Below are positions 1 to 10,000 of a stretch of 64,000 bases of DNA, piece after piece. Position 1 is the first letter of the stretch, and every line of letters begins with the position of its first letter. The notes beneath the pieces are model-generated. The model was not told the origin of the DNA and searched no databases. It saw only the letters and a list, made by a program, of their open reading frames with translations. The DNA lies in the NCBI GenBank assembly GCA_020466095.1, contig CM035807.1, positions 54,606,555-54,670,554 of the forward strand, read 5' to 3'. Made by a program: the position numbers and the translations under genes. The stretch comes from Chlorops oryzae (lineage: Eukaryota > Arthropoda > Insecta > Diptera > Chloropidae).

Positions 1-2580
1 TTGGGACAACCGAGTGCAATATTTGCGGCTTAATGAGATAAGCTCGTTTTTGACCATCGGGGTACAAAGGTCTTTATGTATGTTTTCGTTTTTTATAAAC
101 CATGGAGCACCAGTTATAGTCCGAAGAATTCTGGACTGTGAGCGTTGTATAATGTCTAATAAAGAGTTGCTGGCTTTTCCCCAGAGCTGGGAGCCATAAG
201 TCCATATAGGCTTAAGTGTTGCGTTATAAAGAAGCACTTTGTGTTCGAGCCGCAATCTTGACTTACTGTTGAGTAGCCAGTGCAGTTTTTGGGCGCTCAG
301 CTTCATTTGGGTGCATTTTGCCTGAATGTGCTTGCGCCATGTGAGTCGGCGATCTAAGTGAATGCCTAGATATCTCACTTCATTGGCCTGTGGAACTCTT
401 GTGTTATTAAGCATAATTGGAGGGCATGTCTCGCGACGCAGCGTGAAAGTTATGTGGGTGCATTTGCTGTCATTTACTTTTATTCTCCAGTTCGCAAGCC
501 AGTCTTCAACAGTATGAAAATGATTATTAAGAACTCGAGAGGCGACCACAGGAGCGCTGTGTGCATACAAAATAACTGTATCGTCTGCAAATGTAGATGT
601 GAAGAGTTCTGGGGATACAGGCAGATCAGCCGTGTAAATCAGGTATAGCAGGGGCCCTAGGACACTACCTTGGGGTACACCTGCTGAAATGACATATTCA
701 TATGTCGTGTGTGTTCCATATTTGATTTTGAACTTCCTTTCAGAGAGGTAGGATTGTAGGACTTTGTGAGTGTTTTCGGGAAGGGTATGTTTTATTTTAA
801 ACATTAAACCAGAGTGCCATACTTTATCAAAGGCTTGCGAGATATCCAGAAATATGGCGGAACAGTATTTCTCTTTTTCAAATGCGTTTCTGATTTCGGT
901 GGTAACTCTGTTTACCTGTTCAATGGTGCCATAGCTTTTACGAAAACCAAACTGGTGCTGGGGAATAGCTCCAGAGATTTGTAAGGGTGGTAAAATTTTT
1001 ACTAAGAGACATTTTTCAAAGACTTTTGAGAGTACTGGCAACAAGCTAATTGGCCGATATGATGATGGGAGTGATAGGTCTTTTCCTGGCTTAGGGATCA
1101 TAATTATGTTCGAAATTTTCCAGGGTCTAGGATAATATCCTTGCCTCAATATTGCGTTGAATATGAAGAGGATTAATCTTGTTGCTACAGTGGGGAGTTG
1201 TTGCACCATCTGTGGGGTTATGAGATCAAAACCTGCGGCCTTTTTTGTGTTTAGCTCGCCAATGATAAACTTGATCTCCTTGTGCTGAAATTCGCCTATA
1301 TTTTCGATTGATCGAGGGTTTATTTTGGGAAATTGAAAAGCGTTAGTGCGTGGGTTGGGTTTCAAAACGTTTTCGAGATAATTAGCAAATACATGCGCTT
1401 TTTCTTCGTCCTTTCTAGCCCAGCTTCCAGTGTTAGTACGCAGTGGTGCTACGTTTGTTTTGGGTGCCTTCATCTTTTTATTTGCTTTCCAAAGAGAATA
1501 GTTTGATTCCGCTGTCGGGCTCAAATTTCGAGTGTAATTTTCTAGATTAGTTTTCAGATCATTATTAAGAGCTTCTCTCAGGCGCTTAGTCGCTTGCACT
1601 AAGTTAACTTTCGCAGTGGGTGAACGTTGTCGCTGCCATTCCCTTCGTAGGCGTCTTTTTTCTCGTACAAGAGTTTCGATCTCGCTTGAAGTATATCTTC
1701 GAGGTTCTTTTGGCTTGCTGATTATTTTTGGGGTTGCATGAACTGCTGCCGATATCATGATATTGTTTACCTCTGTTACGGCATCATCAATATCACATTC
1801 GCTTCGGAGTATAGAGTTCTCGTTCAAATGCGAGCTTATATATTTTTTGTATTTAAGCCAGTGGGTTTTATTTGTTACAATTCTGCCGGGTTTTTCGGTG
1901 AATGTGGGCAAGCCCATCATTGTAATTATAACAGGGGAATGGTCGGATGACAAATCGAAGCTGGGTTCAGCATGTAATTCGCTACGATCAAAGTTTTTGC
2001 TGACTGCAAAATCAATGAGGTCGGGTTTTTTTTGCAAATGGGAAGGCCAGTAAGTGGGTTGACCTGTTGAAATACAGTCAAAATTTTCACGACTATTTAT
2101 TATAATTGAATATAGTTGTCGCCCTTTGGGGTTAATTAATCTAGAGCCCCAGTGTGGGTGCTTAGCATTATAGTCCCCAGCTGCTATAAATTTGTTGCAA
2201 AGCTTTTGAAAGAACTCTAAAAATTGTGTACCAGTAACAGAAAATCTCGGTGGGCAGTAAACTGCACTTAAAGCGATAATGCTGTTACCATAATGCAATG
2301 AGATAGACGTTGCTTGTAAGTAATTTTGGGAAAATTCATCCATTAAATTGTGTTTTATTCGAGTTTTGATCAAAACGCCGGTGCCGCCGTGTGCCTTTCC
2401 ATCTGGGTGATGAGTGCCATAAAACGTATAATTTTTAATAGTAAAATTATTTTTGCTTGTGAGGTGGGTTTCACTGACGAGCATTACGTCAATTGAATGT
2501 AATTCAAGAAATGTTTGAATTTCAAGCTTGTGTTGTCGAATGCCGTTAGCATTCCAATGACAAATTTTTAGGACACTCAT
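1..2580 (-). CDS. Jockey-like LINE ORF2 (endonuclease + reverse transcriptase), partial
   Basis: Open for 860 codons from the ATG at 2580-2578 to the left edge, with no stop found on reading it through. The N-terminus is an APE-type endonuclease: CHWNANG near residue 7, SETH near residue 37, GDYNA in the middle and SDH at about 212-214. A basic linker follows, then a reverse transcriptase with fingers motif SYRPISLLP, LDISQAFDKVWH, GVPQGSVLGPLLY and the catalytic FADD at about 664-667, then the Jockey-type tail with RYLGIHLD and ILRTITGAPW. The product would nick target DNA and prime reverse transcription of its own RNA in the nucleus. It starts 50 bp after the ORF1 stop, the usual LINE order. 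The C-terminus lies outside the window. The family call is firm; activity is not shown. Confidence 0.93.
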   Translation of the reverse strand, partial: MSVLKICHWNANGIRQHKLEIQTFLELHSIDVMLVSETHLTSKNNFTIKNYTFYGTHHPDGKAHGGTGVLIKTRIKHNLMDEFSQNYLQATSISLHYGNSIIALSAVYCPPRFSVTGTQFLEFFQKLCNKFIAAGDYNAKHPHWGSRLINPKGRQLYSIIINSRENFDCISTGQPTYWPSHLQKKPDLIDFAVSKNFDRSELHAEPSFDLSSDHSPVIITMMGLPTFTEKPGRIVTNKTHWLKYKKYISSHLNENSILRSECDIDDAVTEVNNIMISAAVHATPKIISKPKEPRRYTSSEIETLVREKRRLRREWQRQRSPTAKVNLVQATKRLREALNNDLKTNLENYTRNLSPTAESNYSLWKANKKMKAPKTNVAPLRTNTGSWARKDEEKAHVFANYLENVLKPNPRTNAFQFPKINPRSIENIGEFQHKEIKFIIGELNTKKAAGFDLITPQMVQQLPTVATRLILFIFNAILRQGYYPRPWKISNIIMIPKPGKDLSLPSSYRPISLLPVLSKVFEKCLLVKILPPLQISGAIPQHQFGFRKSYGTIEQVNRVTTEIRNAFEKEKYCSAIFLDISQAFDKVWHSGLMFKIKHTLPENTHKVLQSYLSERKFKIKYGTHTTYEYVISAGVPQGSVLGPLLYLIYTADLPVSPELFTSTFADDTVILYAHSAPVVASRVLNNHFHTVEDWLANWRIKVNDSKCTHITFTLRRETCPPIMLNNTRVPQANEVRYLGIHLDRRLTWRKHIQAKCTQMKLSAQKLHWLLNSKSRLRLEHKVLLYNATLKPIWTYGSQLWGKASNSLLDIIQRSQSRILRTITGAPWFIKNENIHKDLCTPMVKNELISLSRKYCTRLSQ

Positions 2581-2630
2581 TTCTTTGCAATAAGAATTTG
2601 CATGAGTTGGCTTTGAGCCCGCATCATCTC

Positions 2631-3626
2631 TTACAGCATTGATTGCACAGTTGAAGTGAACTGCATCATGCAGTTAGCCAAATTCGAGATCATTGATTCC
2701 AAATTTGATATGGCACCTTGACGGTGTACCGCAGTGTTCGATCTGACAGCGTCAGCATACGAAATAGTCATAGGAGTACGAACAGGATGTGCTGCTGTCG
2801 CAAGAGATGCTTGAGGTTGGGTCGCATTGTTAGACTTTACTGCGTCAGCATATGAAAATGCTTTGGGAGGAAGAGCAGCTAATGCTGGCCCTTGCTGGCT
2901 CGGCAAGAAGTTCGGAACTTCTTCGTGAGTTTTCTGCTTGAGTTGGTGCTTTTTTTTTATTGCCATGTAGATCGGGCATCCACGATAACTCGCTTTGTGG
3001 TTACCACCACAGTTGCTGCATTTTCTTACATCAGGGTTGTCTTGATCAACTTGACAAGAGTACGAAGAATGCCGATCTCCACATGTAGCGCACACGGGGT
3101 TCAAAGTGCAATAGTTTTGCGTGTGACCAAATTTTCGGCAATTAGAGCATTGAACCGGTCCTTTCCGCTTATGAGGCTCTTCGACCGTAATTTTGCGGTG
3201 TAGCAAAAATTGCAGATTGAATATTGGGTGGACCTCGTTCTTTTTTAGTTTTTGGGAGTTAGCTGAAGGATCAAGCTCAATGCGATATAGGGGTTGCGGA
3301 ATAATTTGTTTGTTTTTAATATTAAAAACGGTTTTCGTTGGAAAACCTGCAGCTTGCAGAGCGCCTTTGATCTCTGCTGGGTCAAGTGAGGGCTCGATGC
3401 CTTTTATTACTACCACTAAACCTTTGCTTGGTTTAAGCTGGTAGTTATAGTAGCTTTTTTTGAGTGCATCAAAGTGGTTCACCAGGGTACGATAGTGGAT
3501 TTCCGTATAAACTTGTATTTTAGTTTCTTTCACGTTACCCCTTTTAATGGAAACAACGTGAAAAATGCTGCTGCCAATGGAACGAGCGATAGTTGCTACT
3601 AGAGCGTTGTAACATTCCTCACGCAA
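2631..3626 (-). CDS. Jockey-like LINE ORF1, C-terminal part (zinc-knuckle RNA-binding protein)
   Basis: 331-codon open frame holding the nucleic-acid-binding half of ORF1. A PRE_C2HC-like region (VVVIKGIEPSLDPAEIKGAL) precedes three Cys/His clusters: CSNCRKFGHTQNYC, CATCGDRHSSYSC and CSNCGGNHKASYRGC. Such proteins coat LINE RNA. The C-terminal third is Ala/Ser/Gln-rich, and SYADAV occurs twice about 30 residues apart, a small internal repeat. The frame overlaps the upstream ORF1 piece by 28 bp in a different phase, so this copy carries a frameshift around 3600-3645. The first codon of the open frame is not a convincing initiator. Confidence 0.85.
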   Translation of the reverse strand: MREECYNALVATIARSIGSSIFHVVSIKRGNVKETKIQVYTEIHYRTLVNHFDALKKSYYNYQLKPSKGLVVVIKGIEPSLDPAEIKGALQAAGFPTKTVFNIKNKQIIPQPLYRIELDPSANSQKLKKNEVHPIFNLQFLLHRKITVEEPHKRKGPVQCSNCRKFGHTQNYCTLNPVCATCGDRHSSYSCQVDQDNPDVRKCSNCGGNHKASYRGCPIYMAIKKKHQLKQKTHEEVPNFLPSQQGPALAALPPKAFSYADAVKSNNATQPQASLATAAHPVRTPMTISYADAVRSNTAVHRQGAISNLESMISNLANCMMQFTSTVQSML

Positions 3627-4279
3627 GTAGATTGGGAAGGCTTAATTTTTTTGATGGGGTTTGGAGTAGATGATTTATTGTCATCTTTGCTAGCAAGCAG
3701 CGCAAAACTATTTTGGCTTGGGCTAGTAGCAGGGCTCGTTGATGCATTGGGTTTCAATACTTTTAGAGCCTTCTGTCCTTGCATTTTTTGGGGACTCAAT
3801 TTCCGCTTGATGTTGACGTAGCGATCCATGCCTGTCTGCACTGCCGACCCCTTTTGCTTTTCGTGGACGCCAACGTTTTTTGCTATAGCGGCAGCGGCGC
3901 TAGCATTCACTTGAGTAGAGCGCACGGCTGAGCTCTGAGCAGCGGTTTGAGCAGCAATTTCGGCTTCGTTTTGTCTGCTGTATTTTTCTTCTGACTTAGT
4001 GTTTGTCAGTGTGTCGGTTGTTTCTTCGTTTTGCAGTGATGCTGTTGTTTTTGAAGAAGTGAGGCTCGCAATAAGAGCAGAAACCGTTGACGTTGTAGCT
4101 GTGTACTTAGGACTAGCAAAAGTATTAGTTGGCGTACTTACTGCGATCGAGCAGGGAGTATTGGAGCTTGTAGGCAGAAAGGGTAGTGCATTTGCTGCAT
4201 TTGTTTGCTGCGGTGTGCGGGAAAGCTTGCCTGACGTCACCGAGTGAAGGTTCAGCAGAGCATTTTGTTGTTGGATCAA
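3599..4279 (-). pseudogene. Jockey-like LINE ORF1, N-terminal part, frameshifted from the rest
   Basis: About 226 codons of low-complexity, Thr/Ser/Ala/Gln-rich sequence typical of LINE ORF1 N-termini, ending in a basic stretch (KKIKPS) just before the frame is lost. The natural continuation is the frame ending at 2631. There is no ATG near the beginning: the apparent first codon is TTG at 4279 and the first in-frame Met is about 150 codons in, so the true start is unclear or mutated. With a single-base restoration the two pieces would make one ORF1 of roughly 540 residues, so I read this as one damaged gene. Confidence 0.7.
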
Positions 4280-4622
4280 TTTGGTAACACTGTGCGAGCG
4301 ACGTCGGCCGCACGGCGGCGAACGTTGAACACTTATTTTATTTTCAATTTTTTTCTTCTTCTATCTCTTTTTTTTTACATGCACTTTTCGCGCACTATAA
4401 GAGTCACTGTCTCTAATTTTTTATTCGGGTTTTTTTCTTATTTTTATTATTATAAATTTAATTTTGATTTAATTCAGTGGATTTATTTTTATTTTTTTTT
4501 TTATTTAATAATGTTTCATTTTGTGATTGTTTTGTGTTATGTTTTGTTTGTTTTTTTGGCTTTGTTTTTTTTTTTTTTACTAAGGTTGCGGAGCAAGGTA
4601 AAAAACGCGTCCGACCGAATCA
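4280..4622 (-). promoter_or_regulatory. Probable LINE 5' UTR / internal promoter region
   Basis: Non-coding on the minus strand, strongly A-rich, ending near 4620 with ATTCGGTCGGACGCG read on the minus strand. Jockey-clade elements use internal promoters at their extreme 5' end with a downstream RGACGTG-type element, and GGTCGGACGCG resembles that. The 5' boundary is inferred from this motif only. Confidence 0.4.
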
Positions 4623-5725
4623 AGCGTTTATGACTTTTTTTTTTTTAAGTAATGCTGTTTAAATAGATCAAATTCTGTAAAGAGCTGCAAGTCCAAAAAA
4701 ATTCTTTCGACTTAACAATTTTTATTCCATAGTGTTGCTTCATCTAGTCCAAAAAAAAATTCTTAGCTAGTAGTCGGTATTATAGCATGAAAAAACTTAA
4801 CTTTTACATAACACAAAGCCGCTTACACCAGCCGTCTCTTTTACGCATACGTAATTTAACAAACGCTTTTATCCTACCCGCTCTCACTCATATCATACCC
4901 TTTTTATTTTATTGGTATTAGTGTTTATAAAATTTTTTACAACTGGATTTGTGCTCGGGTAGGCATGTCTTGCAGTAGTGTTTACTGCCGCGCCACACAG
5001 GTGTGGTAAAATGTCTAATGGTTTTTAAGAGAGAACGCTTTACTCCTCTGATCGAAGGAAACACGAAAATTAACGTTTCTTTTTTTGTTCTACTAAAAGC
5101 ACTTTGTGGCTCTAGGATAGCATAGGGGATGCATGCTGTGCTCATCATCCCAGACTCCGAGGTTCGACTCCCGGCATAAGCAAAACGGAGTGCAATGTTC
5201 CTAGCCTAACACTGTTTTTTCAAAAATCGCATGTTAGGGGCACACAGCATAAAAAGACTCATACAAACACAAGAAAACACCCCCGTGGGCTGATAAACGG
5301 CTTGAGTGGCGTCCACTTCAACCAACCAACCTAAATCACTTTATTTTGCTCTAACCCAATATATAAACTCAGTCTAGTTATTGCCGCTTTTTCAAAGCAA
5401 AAACAAGTGGATTTTTTGATTCTAACTTGTGTTATGTTATGTATTTAAAAATCCGAATTGAGTTGTTTTAGAAAAACCATTATATCTTGAAAAACGTTCT
5501 TGCTGCAATTCTCATATTTGACATATATACACTTAATAGATTGCCCTACAAGTAAGGATATCGAAATCGAAAACGGGACTGGTTTTGGTTGCGTTATTTT
5601 GATTCAAAAAGAAAAAGGTAGCAACATTTTTCTTAAATTTCACTGTTTTTCAAATTTAAGCGTCTTTTTGCACCCCTAATTTTCATAAATTTGTGATTCT
5701 TTTGGTTTAAGCTGAAAGTGTGCTA
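4623..5725. other. Gene-free interval between LINE and mariner
   Basis: AT-rich sequence with no convincing reading frame. The only structured part is the tRNA-like SINE candidate near 5.1-5.3 kb. It ends at the TA target site of the mariner element (5724-5725). Confidence 0.6.
5098..5340 (+). repeat. Candidate tRNA-derived SINE
   Basis: A polymerase III-type B box, GGTTCGACTCC at 5161-5171, matches the consensus exactly. A near-consensus A box (TAGCATAGGGG, 5118-5128) lies about 32 bp upstream. An anticodon-loop-like CTCATCA lies between them, but the anticodon and T stems pair imperfectly, so this is not a functional tRNA. A tRNA-unrelated tail follows to about 5340. The boundaries are guesses; a degraded tRNA pseudogene is the alternative. 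Confidence 0.35.
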
Positions 5726-5928
5726 ACAGGTTGGCTGAAAAGTCCCCGGTCTGACACATAGATGGCGTCGCTAGTATAAAATGCATATTATTTTTATATA
5801 GTGGCAACCTTCAAATGATTCGTGTCAAAATTTGACGTCTGTAAGTCAATTACTTTGTGAGATAGAGCGTCTTTTGTGAAGCAACTTTTGTTATTGTGAA
5901 AAAAAAAGGGAAAAAAGGAATTTCGTGT

Positions 5929-6334
5929 TTTGATAAAATACTGTTTTCTGAAGGGAAAAAATACAGTGGAAGCAAAAACTTGGCTTGATAATGAGTTTCC
6001 GGACTCTGCCCCAGGAAAATCAACAATAGTTGATTGGTATGCAAAATTCAAGCGTGGTGAAATGAGCACGGAGGACGGTGAACGCAGTGGACGCCCGAAA
6101 GAGGTGGTTACCGACGAAAACATCAAAAAAATTCACAAAATGATTTCATGAATTAGGCTTCGAATTGCTTCCCCACCCACCGTATTCTCCAGATCTGGCC
6201 CCCAGCGACTTTTTCTTGTTCTCAGACCTCAAAAGGATGCTCGCAGGGAAAAATTTGGCTGCAATGAAGAGGTGATCGCCGAAACTGAGGCCTATTTTGA
6301 GGGAAAACCGAAGGAGTACTACCAAAATGGTATC
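5929..6334 (+). pseudogene. mariner transposase, N-terminal and C-terminal remnants
   Basis: 5930-6151 encodes the N-terminal helix-turn-helix part (GKNTVEAKTWLDNEFPDSAP, KFKRGEMSTEDGERSGRPKE, DENIKKIHKM). After about 6150 the reading jumps to the C-terminus (LPHPPYSPDLAPSDFFLF, EAYFEGKPKEYYQNGI), which carries the third catalytic aspartate of the DD34D triad. The central catalytic core with the first two aspartates is deleted, with a frameshift, so no active transposase is possible. The last ~20 codons resume at 12823 after the LTR element. No good ATG precedes the first recognisable residues. Confidence 0.88.
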
Positions 6335-6757
6335 TGTACAAACTGGAAGATAGCCAGTTTGGGAATACCCAATCTCTTGGTCGATATTAAATACTCCTTT
6401 GCCTTGGGTTCGTCAAGGCTTGTTATTCTATCACTTGTGTGATAGATTTCTTTAATGAAAATAAAGATTCGCTTTCACTTATACCGTACTGCTTGACGGC
6501 GAATCGAGAAGTGAGTTTTTATTCTTTAATAGCGTGTTAGTATGTATGTATAAATGCATAAATAACGTATGTACAACCTGACTAGCCAATGTACCGTATT
6601 AACAGCGAACATAATTGGAATTCGAGTATATTGCAAAGAATGAGAAACGAATAACTGTGTGATGCATAAATGACAAAAGAGGGTATTCATTTTTGATGTT
6701 ACATTTAACATATGAAATTTAAGTGCAATACTTATAAATTATGATGCCGATTAAACA
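6335..6757 (-). repeat. Element A 3' LTR
   Basis: Starts TGTACAAACTGG and ends ATTAAACA on the + strand. Nearly identical to 12395-12817. AATAAA-type sequence and a short inverted repeat (ATCACTTGTGTGAT) lie inside. Confidence 0.95.
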
Positions 6758-6771
6758 TCCCGGCTCCCATT
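6758..6771 (-). other. Element A polypurine tract
   Basis: On the minus strand ATGGGAGCCGGGA directly abuts the 3' LTR, the expected plus-strand primer position. Confidence 0.7.
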
Positions 6772-7071
6772 GAAATTCCTGGTTTCAGTTGACTGGCAAA
6801 ATCGCGATTTTTGTGATTGGACGCCGGAATGTCGTTTTTGGAGTACGCACATCAACTACCCTTGCATGACCGTCTGATCCTACGATCACATTTGATATTC
6901 TGCCGACAGTCCAAGCCATTGGCGGTGATCTTCGGATTCTCAGCTGGCACTTGCCATCGACGACGATTCTAGAGTTCCGCGAGATATTCCATGTGCCATC
7001 TCTTCCAAAAATGGGCTTTGATGACGGCTATTCGTTGCCATCTTTCAATGTTCGAAATTTATGATTTGGTA
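6772..7071 (-). pseudogene. Element A pol C-terminal remnant (DUF5641-like)
   Basis: Downstream of the pol stop the minus strand still reads, in another frame, like the end of BEL/Pao integrase: SNVIVGSDGHARVVDVRTP followed by RRPITKIAILPV, the conserved domain after the catalytic core. The segment between (NSRPL...FLIG-type region) is absent. Pol has therefore lost an internal block and its frame here, and the short tail at 7072 is an artefact of that deletion. Confidence 0.75.
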
Positions 7072-10000
7072 TTAGCTACTTCTGGTATACTTTGGATTGA
7101 TGGCCTCAATTTCGACGAGCGCGGTCATAAGTTCTTCCAACGTGAGTCGGGCGTTTGGTAGAGTCCGAAAGAGGTGTGATTTGGCGGTCTTCACTGCTGC
7201 CTCCCACAATCCACCGAAGTGTGGAGCGCGAGGTGGAATGAAAGAGAAGTCGATGGTTCTGTTAGCGCAGTATGCTGAAATTTTCTGCATGTTGTGCACT
7301 TTGAAGAAGGTTTGCTGTAGCTCCTTTAACTTGGTGTCGGCACCAACAAAGTTGGTTGCGTTATCGCAATAGATTTTGGACGGGAGACCACGGCGTCCGA
7401 TAAAACGCTTCAACGCACCTATGAACGCATCACTCGATAGATCTGTGACACATTCCAAATGAACGGCTTTCGTTGCGAAGCATACAAAAACAGCCACATA
7501 CGTTTTATATGGTGCCTTACCACGAATTCTTAAATACGTTGGAATCGGTCCAGCAAAATCAACGCCAGTTGTGTAGAATGGTCGGGATATTGTTACTCGA
7601 TCCTTTGGGAGATTTCCCATTATTTGGGTGACCAATTTGGGGCGGTATCTGGTACAATGAACACACTCATGTACTACGTTAGTGGATAATGCCTTGCAAT
7701 TGATAATCCAAAATTGTTGTTGGATTAATGCGACCAGAGCACGTGGGCCAGCATGATAGTTAGTTTGATGAATGTGTCGCATAATTACCTTCACAAATGG
7801 TTCGTCTCTTGGAAGCAATATAGGAAATTTGGCCTCGATTGGGATATTCGCGTGGATAAGTCGACCACCAACACGCAGTAGTTCGAACGGTTTTGTGTCG
7901 TCTAAAAATGGCGATAGCGATATTAAAGCCGTTCCTAGCTGCTTGTTAGTTTTCAATGCTTTAATTTCGTTTGAAAATCGATGATGCTGAATGATGCCGA
8001 CAACGCAAAACAGAGACTTTCGCAGTTCCTCTGCGGTGATATGAGTTGACGGACATCGATGAAGAAATTGGAGTATACGCGCAATTGTGCGTAAGCCCTT
8101 GCTATAACTTCTCATGTTGTTAATTTTTTGAAGCAAATAAGGAACTGGTTCCTCACAACAGACGTGTGATGATTTGCGCCTTTCCTCGTGAAATTCCTTT
8201 TCACTATCAGTATATCCAAGGAAGTTCGGCGGCCAGCATTTTTCAGCTTGGAGTAAAAATGGGGGTCCATGGAACCAATTCGACCTTTGCAGTTCCATCA
8301 CTGTGCAACCGCGCGATGGCAAATCTGCTGGATTTTGGTCACCAGGAATATGTCGCCATTCTTGTGTATCAGTGACTTCTTGAATGTCGGCTACCCGATT
8401 TCCGATGAACATCGTGGGTGTAGAAGATTCGGATCGTATCCAGTGTAATGCGAGCTGTGAGTCAGTCCAAAAGAAACGGTTTTTGATCTGGAATGGAAAA
8501 GTAGTTTTAATTTGATTCCACGTTATAGCCAGCAAATGAGCTGCACACAGCTCCAAGCGCGGCAAGGTACGTGTTTTCAACGGAGCAACTCGAGCTCGTG
8601 ACATCAACAGCTTTGACGTTACTGTTCCAAGTGCATCTGTGCAGCGTACAAAAAAACAGCAACTATAGGCCTTTAGCGATGCATCACTAAACCCATGCAC
8701 TTGAAACTCAATCGTATTTGATAAACATGCTGAACGAGGAATCTTTAAATTTGGTAGCTGTCGAAGGCTATCAATGATATCATCCCACTTTTTACGCATA
8801 GCATTTGGAATAGGAGTGTCCCAGGCGATTTTGTCTCTCCATAAGTGCTGCAACATAATTCTTGCGTGAATAATTGTTGGACTGACTAAGCCAAGCGGAT
8901 CAAATAGGGTCGACGTGAGTGATAGGAGCTTTCGTTTTGTAGGATTATCACATAGTTTAGGCCGGAACGAGAATACGAAAATGTCGGTGTCCGGATGCCA
9001 CGTGACTCCTAATGCGCTTGTGACGTCTTTACTGAAGTCTATTTCTCGAGATGAACTAGTATTAAGTTTCGAATGAGAGCAATACCATTTGCAGAGAGGA
9101 AATTTAACCGTTCCGAGGATTTCAGTTACCTCCTTTTGAATAGTCTGAAGTTTCGAAATATCATTAGCGCCGGTTACCATGTCGTCTACATAAAAATCGT
9201 TTTTTATAACGTCCTTTCCGACCTCATATGGTAATTGACAAGATTCTGCAGCATATTGTAAGCTTCGAATAGCCAAAAATGGTGCGGCTGCGGTACCGTA
9301 GGTTATGGTATTTAACATATACGTGCGGATGTCCTGCGATTTGTCGGGTCGCCATAAGATCAATTGAAATTTTTTATCTTGGGGATGAATGAGAACCTGG
9401 CGGTACATTTTCGTTATATCCGCCATGAGTCCATATTGATGATACCGGAATCGCAGCAAAGTTACTGCAAGATCATGTTGTATGGTCGGCCCGACCATTA
9501 AGATGTCGTTAAGCGACCACTGTGAGGCAGTTCGACACGACGCGTCGAAAACAACGCGCAATTTTGTTGATTCGCTGCTTGGCTTAAGGACGCAATGGTG
9601 TGGTATATAATAATGGGCTTCGTCTAAATTTGGCTCAGCTACCAGCGTCATATGCCCCAATGTCTCGTACTCGTGCATAAATTTGCAGTAATCGCTCTTA
9701 AGTGTTGCGTCGCTGTCTAATTTTCGTTCGATTGACCGAAATCGACGTAAAGCTGCATCTTTAGAATTTCCGAGGAGCGTTGGACTTGATTTGAACGGAA
9801 GACCGACCATAATTCTACCGGTGACGTCAATCACTACGGAATTTTTAAAATGATATTCGCATTGTTCATGTTCGACGGTTGGCTTTCGCTTCGACTGAGT
9901 ATCTTCGATTTTCCACCACATTTCGATATTTTTAGTTAGTGATTGCAGATCGTTCTTGGTTAAACAGAAAGCGTTGCGTTGACGCACTGGCCTTGAAAGT

